Positions 30,530 through 35,422 of a stretch of DNA of 35,422 nt are shown piece by piece (the first letter of the stretch is position 1; every line of letters begins with the position of its first letter). The notes below the pieces were generated by a model. That model saw nothing but the letters and a program-made list of their open reading frames with translations, had not been told where the DNA came from and did no database searches. This stretch comes from JAKBEU01 sp036172095 (GTDB taxonomy: Bacteria > Patescibacteriota > Microgenomatia > UBA1406 > GWC2-37-13), in the NCBI GenBank assembly GCA_036172095.1, contig JAVHSH010000027.1, positions 1-35,422 on the forward strand, given 5' to 3'. A program made the position numbers and the translations under genes.

Positions 30530-31783
30530 TTACGTTCCTTCTTTCCAGCTTGCCAAATACTCTTTTTGTTCTGCAGTCAATCGGTCAATTGCAACGCCTT
30601 CGCTTGTCAGCTTGAGTGATGCAATCTGTTGATCAAGCTCAGCTGGAAGAGCCACCACTTTTGCTTCAAACTTACCCTTATTTTTCCACATATATTCAGC
30701 GCCCAATGCCTGTCCTGCAAAACTCATATCCATGACGCTTGCTGGGTGCCCCTCCGCACTTCCCAAATTCACAAGACGTCCTTCTGCGAGAAGGTATACT
30801 TTTTTCTTGCCGACTGTGTACTCTTCAACAAATGGTCGAACAGTGCGGACGCTTTTTGCTAATTTTTTCAGTGCAACTTTATTTATTTCAACATCAAAGT
30901 GTCCCGAGTTTGCCAAGACGATTCCGTCTTTTGCTGCTTTTATATGAGCAACATCAATGATATGTTTATCTCCCGTAACAGTGACGAGGATATCTGCCTG
31001 AGCAACTGCTTCAAGAAGAGGCATGACTCTGTATCCATCCATTCGCGCTTCAAGCGCTTTGACAGCATCCACTTCACAAACAATTACTTGTGCTCCCATA
31101 CCATGTGCTCTCGAAGCAAGCCCTCTTCCACACCATCCGTATCCGACGACGACAAATGTTTTTCCTGCAAGTAAAATATTTGTTGCGCGGATCACGCCGT
31201 CCAATGTCGATTGCCCTGTGCCATATCGATTATCAAACAAGTGTTTCGTTAAATTATCATTTACTGCAAGGACCGGAATCTTTAATGCATGATCTTTTTC
31301 CATTGCGCGAAGACGGATCACTCCCGTTGTTGTTTCTTCATTACTTCCAACAACACCCGCTAACAATTCTTTTCTCGATGTATGAAGAAGCCCAACAAGA
31401 TCTGCTCCATCATCCATTGTAAGATTTGGTTTCATATCAAGCACTGCGTTCAAGTGTTTGAAATATGTTTTGTTATCTTCTCCTTTAATTGCAAATGTTG
31501 GAATCTCATATTCTTTAACAAGAGCAGCTGCCACTGCGTCATTTGTTGAAAGGGGATTGCTTGCTGCTAAAAATACATTTGCTCCTCCCGCTTTTAATGT
31601 GCGCATTAAATTTGCAGTTTCGCTCGTTACGTGCAAACATGCTGCAAGAGTCACGCCTTTGAGAGGTTTTTCTTTTTCAAATCGTTTGCGGATAAGAGTA
31701 AGGACTGGCATCTGCCAATCTGCCCATTCGATTAACTGTTTTCCAAGTGCCGCAAGTTTTATATCTTTTACGTCGTGCTTCAT
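30530..31783 (-). CDS. ahcY: adenosylhomocysteinase
   Basis: Splits S-adenosylhomocysteine into homocysteine and adenosine with bound NAD, so methyltransferases are not inhibited. GVTLAACLHVTSETANLMRT, DDGADLVGLLH, GSNEETTTGVIRL, NDNLTKHLFDNRYGTGQSTL (catalytic Lys/Asp region) and the Rossmann loop VVGYGWCGRGLASRA are clear, as is VLANSGHFDVEI. 417 aa: the shorter archaeal/bacterial type, without the roughly 40-residue insert of the eukaryote-like enzyme. It lies between prs and a PfkB-family kinase on the same strand, consistent with adenosine being phosphorylated to AMP. No clear -10 or Shine-Dalgarno before the ATG. Confidence 0.96.
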   Translation of the reverse strand: MKHDVKDIKLAALGKQLIEWADWQMPVLTLIRKRFEKEKPLKGVTLAACLHVTSETANLMRTLKAGGANVFLAASNPLSTNDAVAAALVKEYEIPTFAIKGEDNKTYFKHLNAVLDMKPNLTMDDGADLVGLLHTSRKELLAGVVGSNEETTTGVIRLRAMEKDHALKIPVLAVNDNLTKHLFDNRYGTGQSTLDGVIRATNILLAGKTFVVVGYGWCGRGLASRAHGMGAQVIVCEVDAVKALEARMDGYRVMPLLEAVAQADILVTVTGDKHIIDVAHIKAAKDGIVLANSGHFDVEINKVALKKLAKSVRTVRPFVEEYTVGKKKVYLLAEGRLVNLGSAEGHPASVMDMSFAGQALGAEYMWKNKGKFEAKVVALPAELDQQIASLKLTSEGVAIDRLTAEQKEYLASWKEGT

Positions 31784-31906
31784 AGTTAATAAATGAAAAT
31801 ACTAATAATCGAACTAATATTAAATACAAATAATCAATACAAATTACAAATTAAAACTGCTATTCGCTCTATAATTTGCCTGCTTATTTGTTTTCATATT
31901 TGCAGT
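31784..31906. repeat. AT-rich spacer between PfkB kinase and ahcY
   Basis: Words such as CAATACAAATTACAAATT and TTATTTGTTTTCATATTTGC repeat and partly invert. Similar in style to 16604-16724. No gene seen. Confidence 0.45.
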
Positions 31907-32902
31907 TTATATTAGTCCGCCTATTCGTTTCTCTATCTCTTCCTTCGTCACCTTATATTCCACAGTCCCCACAGTTGCGACAGCAAAGCTTGCTATTACG
32001 TTTCCCATAATAAGACATTCTTTTATCGATTTGCCAGCAGCAAGCGCCCCCACAAATCCTCCACGCCATGCATCTCCCGCACCGGTTGGATCAACCACGC
32101 GGCGCAGCCGACATGCTTTGACTTTTATCGTTTCATTTTTTGTTGTTAGGAGAACTCCCTTTCCTCCAAGTGTCGTAATCACATTTACACCCTTATCAAC
32201 GAGCTCTTTTACAGTCATTCCAATCCGTTTTTCAATCATTGCAATTTCATAATCATTTCCAACGACATAGGTTGCATTTAGCACTCCTTTTTTAAGAAGA
32301 TCATCGCGAATCCAGGTGAGTGTCATGCCAGGATCAAACATATAGGGGAGTTTATTGTTGATCACATGACGAAGGACAGTGGAAAATGGTTTTTCATGTG
32401 TTGCACTCACAATCCAAAACCCTTCGGGTAATTTTAAATTATTAATTTTAAATTTTAAATTCGGCAGAGCTGATGCTCCATAATAAAATCCCCAAATCTG
32501 ATTATCATTCATGTCGGTGATGACTTTCCCCGTTGCGGTGTAAAGTTTTTTATCTTTCATAACATACGATGTATCAATATTATTTGCCTTGAAAAACTCA
32601 ACTATCTCATCTCCATCTCTCCCAACAGANNNNNNNNNNNNNNNNNNNNNNNNNNNNNNNNNNNNNNNNNNNNNNNNNNNNNNNNNNNNNNNNNNNNNNN
32701 NNNNNNNNNNNNNNNNNNNNNNNNNNNNNGCATACGCAATATTTGTTGTAATTCCTCCTAAATGTTTCGCTAAGTCGGATACGGCAAACGATACGTTTAT
32801 CTGATGAAGTTTTTCTGGATGAAAGTAATCTTTAAAATGATGGGGGAAGTTCATGATTTCGTCGTAAGCAACAGACCCACTTATGTAGATGCGATTAAAC
32901 AT
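31907..32902 (-). CDS. PfkB-family sugar/nucleoside kinase, probable adenosine kinase, with an assembly gap
   Basis: Ribokinase-fold kinase. N-terminal IYISGSVAYDEIMNFP; substrate lid region HLGGITTNIAY; after the gap SVGRDGDEIVEFF; anion hole and base in VVDPTGAGDAWRGGF (catalytic Asp in GAGD). The neighbour ahcY suggests adenosine as substrate, but other nucleosides or sugars are possible. 100 N at 32630-32729 stand for a stretch that in relatives is only about 12-15 residues, so the gap is probably shorter than drawn; the frame is kept if the true length is 1 modulo 3. An in-frame AT-rich word (32430-32463) encodes KFKINNLKL between ALPN and PEGFW and looks repeat-derived. Confidence 0.85.
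   Translation of the reverse strand: MFNRIYISGSVAYDEIMNFPHHFKDYFHPEKLHQINVSFAVSDLAKHLGGITTNIAYXXXXXXXXXXXXXXXXXXXXXXXXXXXXXXXXXXSVGRDGDEIVEFFKANNIDTSYVMKDKKLYTATGKVITDMNDNQIWGFYYGASALPNLKFKINNLKLPEGFWIVSATHEKPFSTVLRHVINNKLPYMFDPGMTLTWIRDDLLKKGVLNATYVVGNDYEIAMIEKRIGMTVKELVDKGVNVITTLGGKGVLLTTKNETIKVKACRLRRVVDPTGAGDAWRGGFVGALAAGKSIKECLIMGNVIASFAVATVGTVEYKVTKEEIEKRIGGLI
32430..32463. repeat. AT-rich repeat word inside the PfkB kinase gene
   Basis: TTTTAAATTATTAATTTTAA and the following AAATTTTAAATTC are the same kind of sequence as the spacers at 5298-5410 and 12187-12257. Here they are translated as NLKFKINNLKL. Confidence 0.5.
32630..32729. other. assembly gap of 100 N inside the PfkB kinase gene
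   Basis: Exactly 100 N; placeholder of unknown true length. Confidence 0.98.
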
Positions 32903-32930
32903 AAAATTTAATTTTCATATATATTCCCAT

Positions 32931-32996
32931 GCCCCTCGAAGTCCCTGTGGGACGTAGTGGGGTCATAGTTAGAAAACTATTGTATCAGATTTATTT
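32931..32996. repeat. 66-bp direct repeat R1, copy 1
   Basis: Begins GCCCCTCGAAGTCCC, a family-1 hairpin (GTCCC/GGGAC and CCCC/GGGG pair), and runs on into non-hairpin sequence ending CAGATTTATTT. 65 of 66 bases equal R1 copy 2 at 34036-34101. A family-2 hairpin (33006-33035, CCGTG..CACGG) follows, flanked by ATCAGATT at 32984-32991 and 33039-33046, which may be a target duplication. Confidence 0.9.
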
Positions 32997-33096
32997 TGTA
33001 GTAGCGTCATACCGTGCTCTGACACGGGATCCAGTCAAATCAGATTAATCCACTAACTACTTTTTTATCCCTTCATATCGCTCTAAACAATACTAT

Positions 33097-33142
33097 TTGC
33101 GGCTTATAAGCCCTTGTCTACATAGGATGTATTTTCTATGGT
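33097..33142 (+). promoter_or_regulatory. NYN gene promoter with upstream palindrome
   Basis: TTGCGGCTTATAAGCC (33097-33112), one base, then TTGTCT (33114-33119), a 17-base spacer and TATGGT (33137-33142), 9 bases before the ATG. The upstream word is identical to that before the TrpR-like gene. The spacer holds CATAG..CTATG, a separate imperfect inverted repeat. Confidence 0.6.
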
Positions 33143-33151
33143 TAAAATAGA

Positions 33152-33754
33152 ATGGCTAAAAAATCCTATTTGTTCATTGATGGAACAAATCTCTACTCTG
33201 CACAATATAAACTATTCGGGCCAAATTCTTATCTTGATTTTTCTTGTTTTATTAAACAAGTAGAAGAGGTGCTTCATATTTCTTTTTTTGAAATTTTGTT
33301 CTATGCTTCGTATTCTCTCCAATCTGTACAGCCAACTAAAAAAGAAAAACTCTATCTTAAAAATGAGGCTTTTTTCTATAAGTCGGCAAAAAAACTGTCC
33401 AAATTGCACTTTTTTACTGGGTATCGATCCAAAACAAGTGGAAAGGAAAAAGAAGTGGACGTAAAACTAGCCGTTGACATGGTTGATTATTGTTATCAAA
33501 ACAAGTTTGATTCTCTTTATTTTTGTTCTGGTGACGCAGATTTTAATCATGCTCTGCAAATTGTAAGAAGATTTAATAAATCCATTCACTTAATCGGCTT
33601 AGAAACAAGAATCCCCATGCGCTTAAGCAACTATTACCCAACTTCTATTTTCACATTTAGTTCATATAGAAATAGGGACTATTCACTCGTTCTTCAGCAA
33701 AAAATTCAATTTATCGCTCTCAGAGAAGGGGATATTGTGAGAAGTTTAAAATAG
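33152..33754 (+). CDS. NYN-domain (PIN-like) putative nuclease, 200 aa
   Basis: NYN/LabA-DUF88 fold: SYLFIDGTNLY (residues 5-15, first catalytic Asp D10 and Asn), KEKEVDVKLAVDMVDY (about 97-112, second acidic pair), and LYFCSGDADFNHALQIVRR (about 120-138, SGDxDF motif). These acids bind a metal, and relatives cut RNA. The C-terminal part (after 150) is not recognised. Cytoplasmic. It lies between two R1 direct repeats and shares an upstream promoter word with the TrpR-like gene. NYN proteins occur both in housekeeping RNA turnover and in accessory defence loci; the repeat-rich setting leans to the latter, as inference only. Confidence 0.85.
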   Translation: MAKKSYLFIDGTNLYSAQYKLFGPNSYLDFSCFIKQVEEVLHISFFEILFYASYSLQSVQPTKKEKLYLKNEAFFYKSAKKLSKLHFFTGYRSKTSGKEKEVDVKLAVDMVDYCYQNKFDSLYFCSGDADFNHALQIVRRFNKSIHLIGLETRIPMRLSNYYPTSIFTFSSYRNRDYSLVLQQKIQFIALREGDIVRSLK

Positions 33755-34035
33755 CCCAAAAAAAACCCCGGGATGCATGCATCTCGGGCGTGTTACTTAT
33801 ATAATACCGTTACAATATTTATTTGTCAACTCTAATATTCTCCTTATCTCAAAGCTCCAACTCATTCCTCATTGGCATCACCATCATCGAGTAGCAAACA
33901 ATAATCTCCAAATGCAAAAACTTGATTTCACGCTCTCAAGACTTATCGATATTAAAAAGAGTACATAAACCCCTCGAAGCTTTAGCGAAGTGGGGTCATT
34001 TCCACACATGTTTATCATCCTAGCGGACTTGTCTC
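33755..34035. terminator. gap after NYN gene: hairpin with A-run, and a family-1 repeat
   Basis: Hairpin CCCGGGATGC (33770s)/GCATCTCGGG, preceded on the plus strand by eight A (about 33758-33765). Read on the minus strand it is a stem followed by T, so it fits an intrinsic terminator for transcription coming from the RhuM-Fic gene. It may also end the NYN transcript weakly. 33969-34000 holds a short family-1 hairpin (CCCCTCGAAG..CGAAGTGGGG). The rest shows no gene. Confidence 0.6.
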
Positions 34036-34101
34036 GCCCCTCGAAGGCCCTGTGGGACGTAGTGGGGTCATAGTTAGAAAACTATTGTATCAGATTTATT
34101 T
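34036..34101. repeat. 66-bp direct repeat R1, copy 2
   Basis: Differs from copy 1 at one base (34047 G for T). Lies 15 bases before R2 copy A. The two R1 copies are 1,105 bp apart, with only the NYN gene between them. Confidence 0.9.
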
Positions 34102-34116
34102 AAAACAACCACTAAA

Positions 34117-34188
34117 CCTCTTTTTATCCTTTCTTAACAATCCATACAACATACTGTACGGTTTACCTGTCCCTCCGAAGCTCCAATA
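34117..34188. repeat. 72-bp direct repeat R2, copy A
   Basis: Begins CCTCTTTTTATCCTTTC, includes CGGTTTACCTGTCCCTCCG and ends CCAATA. 67 of 72 bases match copy B, with no gaps. It ends 8 bases before the last codon of the RhuM-Fic gene. Confidence 0.9.
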
Positions 34189-34195
34189 TAGAAAC

Positions 34196-35182
34196 TTACT
34201 CTTTTATCAAATTAATCACCAATGCTATCATGAGTTCTTTCTCTTTTGGATTACTTTCTGCGATGAGCAGAGCAAGTGCTGTCATTGCGCTATCATTTAT
34301 CTTTTTTTCTCCATTTATTTTGCGCAAGTATGAGTGCTTCTGTAAAAAATATAGGAATAAAAATGAACCAATCCGTTTATTTCCATCAAGAAATGGATGA
34401 TCTTTTATTATGAGATAGAGCAAATTACTAGCTTTTTTCTCTATCGTTTCATACAGCTCTTTCCCATTAAAAGTCTGGTATAGCACCCCAATCACTGCCT
34501 CTAACCCATGATCTTTCTCGCTACCAAATAGGTTTATATCTGCATCTTTTTTCTTTAAAAGATTTTTTCGTAATTGTTCTAGTCCTTTTTTTGCCTCAGC
34601 AGATGAAAATAATTGTGTCGATTTACTTCCTTTCAGATTATCTATTTTTCCCTTATCATATTGTTCAAGGAGAGTAAATGTATGTGAATATTCAGCTATT
34701 AGTTCAAGAAGCTCTTCCGCTTTTCCTTGTAACGGTTTTTTCTTTGATTTTTCTTTAATAAATGCAATCATCTGTTGCAATTGCTTGAATTTCTCTCCCG
34801 CTTCTATCATTCTTTTTTTATTAAGTGTGTATCCCTCTGTCAGGTGTGCTTTTAGAATACTTGTAGCCCATATTCTAAACCGCGTTGCTTGTTTGGAATT
34901 TACTCTATACCCAACAGAAATAATGACGTCTAGATTGTAAAGAGTTATTGGTCTATCGGATTTTGGAATGTGCATTTTTTGCACATTGCTCTGTTTATCG
35001 AGTTCGAGTGTACGAAAAATTGTATTAATATGCTTTGTTATTACAGATCTTTCAGTTTGAAAAAGAAATGAAATCTGTGCTTGCGTCATCCATATCGTTT
35101 CTTTCGCCATCCGTATTTCAACGTGCGCTTTATCTTTCGATGACTCATAAATTACTATTTGCCCTCCATTTGTGTCTTCCAT
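34196..35182 (-). CDS. RhuM-Fic/Doc fusion protein, 328 aa
   Basis: The N-terminal RhuM part (about 5-110) reads GGQIVIYESSKDKAHVEIRM, ETIWMTQAQISFLFQTERSV, NLDVIISVGYRVNSKQATRF and WATSILKAHLTEGY; it looks like a DNA-binding module. The C-terminal Fic/Doc part carries HPFLDGNKRIGSFLF at residue 262. The GNKR reading, with Lys where AMP-transferring Fic has Gly, resembles Doc, which phosphorylates EF-Tu, so the activity could be phosphotransfer or AMP transfer. I choose Met 35182 (MEDTNGG), where the family starts and where TAAAAT lies 7 bases upstream; a frame to 35254 would translate part of repeat R2. No antitoxin gene is next to it. Bracketed by R2 direct repeats. Confidence 0.85.
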   Translation of the reverse strand: MEDTNGGQIVIYESSKDKAHVEIRMAKETIWMTQAQISFLFQTERSVITKHINTIFRTLELDKQSNVQKMHIPKSDRPITLYNLDVIISVGYRVNSKQATRFRIWATSILKAHLTEGYTLNKKRMIEAGEKFKQLQQMIAFIKEKSKKKPLQGKAEELLELIAEYSHTFTLLEQYDKGKIDNLKGSKSTQLFSSAEAKKGLEQLRKNLLKKKDADINLFGSEKDHGLEAVIGVLYQTFNGKELYETIEKKASNLLYLIIKDHPFLDGNKRIGSFLFLYFLQKHSYLRKINGEKKINDSAMTALALLIAESNPKEKELMIALVINLIKE

Positions 35183-35221
35183 ATCCTTCATTTTAGCATT
35201 CTCAAGATACAAATCTATATT

Positions 35222-35293
35222 CCTCTTTTTATCCTTTCCTAACAATCCATACAATGTACTGTGCGGTTTACCTGTCCCTCCGAAGCTTCAATA
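35222..35293. repeat. 72-bp direct repeat R2, copy B
   Basis: Pairs with copy A, 1,105 bp away. It is followed by the second half of a family-1 hairpin (GGAGCGTAGGGGG, to 35307), so this copy carries a complete hairpin where copy A has only the first arm. Confidence 0.9.
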
Positions 35294-35325
35294 GGAGCGT
35301 AGGGGGATAATCCGCTGACAATTGC

Positions 35326-35352
35326 TAAAAAGCAGTCTAGACTTTTTTTTAT
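35326..35352 (+). terminator. possible terminator AGTCTAGACT plus T-run
   Basis: AGTCTAGACT (35334-35343) is a perfect palindrome, extended by flanking A and T runs (AAAAAGC before, nine T after). It may end transcription entering from the left; a short loopless palindrome is weak evidence. Confidence 0.35.
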
Positions 35353-35373
35353 TAATCATTTACTATTCAATAT

Positions 35374-35422
35374 ATGTTAACTAAGAAAGATTTGGCCATG
35401 CTTCAGGGGATGTTCACACAGT
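35374..35422 (+). CDS. start of a gene cut by the right edge
   Basis: ATG 35374 opens MLTKKDLAMLQGMFTQ and runs off the window. TACTAT (35361-35366) lies 7 bases upstream and TAGACT 17 bases before that is a weak -35, so the arrangement matches other genes here. Many CPR hypothetical proteins begin MLTKKD and continue as coiled coils; family assignment is not possible from 16 residues. Confidence 0.55.
   Translation, partial: MLTKKDLAMLQGMFTQ

Noticed and set aside
34196..35254. Longer RhuM-Fic protein starting at 35254
   Set aside because: The first residues translate direct repeat R2, and relatives of the family begin near Met 35182.
32931..35293. CRISPR array or integron attC array
   Set aside because: Only two copies of each long repeat, with spacing of 1,105 bp and no unique short spacers or attC core sites.

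Overview
The window looks like a piece of a small, AT-rich genome from the Candidate Phyla Radiation (Patescibacteria), most likely Microgenomates-like. This is inferred from the gene content, the compact single-domain proteins, a release factor without its first domain, a divergent FolD, and many short hairpin repeats between and inside genes. No 16S gene is present, so the assignment is not proven. Two runs of exactly 100 N (30100-30199 and 32630-32729) show this is a draft scaffold; both fall inside genes.

Layout. 1-4000: three unrecognised genes, including a 973-residue orphan on the minus strand. 4001-7250: tRNA-Pro(CGG), a GIY-YIG nuclease, an EEP-fold hydrolase, cysS, and repeats at gene ends. 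7248-11452: an MpsC/DUF2294 protein, a small membrane protein, hisS overlapping a short RF1-like release factor, and an MFS exporter. 11453-13466: a repeat-rich gap with a long imperfect hairpin (candidate RNA or MITE), then rpmE, rplJ and rplL with a clear terminator. 13487-13979: a TrpR-like regulator placed exactly between two perfect palindromes. 14142-21161: gyrB, ppa, gyrA, folD, miaA. 21151-26816: MFS, a cysteine-rich membrane protein, an unknown protein, lepA and pyk. 26898-29580: two glycosyltransferases around a second GIY-YIG gene. 29581-32902: prs, ahcY and a PfkB-family kinase, which together suggest adenosylhomocysteine breakdown and adenosine/PRPP metabolism. 32931-35293: a repeat-rich accessory patch holding a NYN nuclease-like gene and a RhuM-Fic gene, each lying between near-identical direct repeats. 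A new gene starts at 35374 and runs off the right edge.

Two themes run through the window. First, expression: a sigma70-type -10 box lies 5-9 bases before the start codon of most genes, so many messages are probably leaderless or nearly so. rplL, inside an operon, instead has a full Shine-Dalgarno. This pattern also corrects several start codons. Second, repeats: several families of short hairpin elements sit at gene ends, and some have entered coding sequence in frame (lepA, the family 1 glycosyltransferase, probably the PfkB kinase), much as Rickettsia palindromic elements do. Four single genes (TrpR-like, GIY-YIG, NYN, RhuM-Fic) are each bracketed by a matched pair of repeats, which makes a cassette-like, repeat-associated mobility system the most interesting possibility here.
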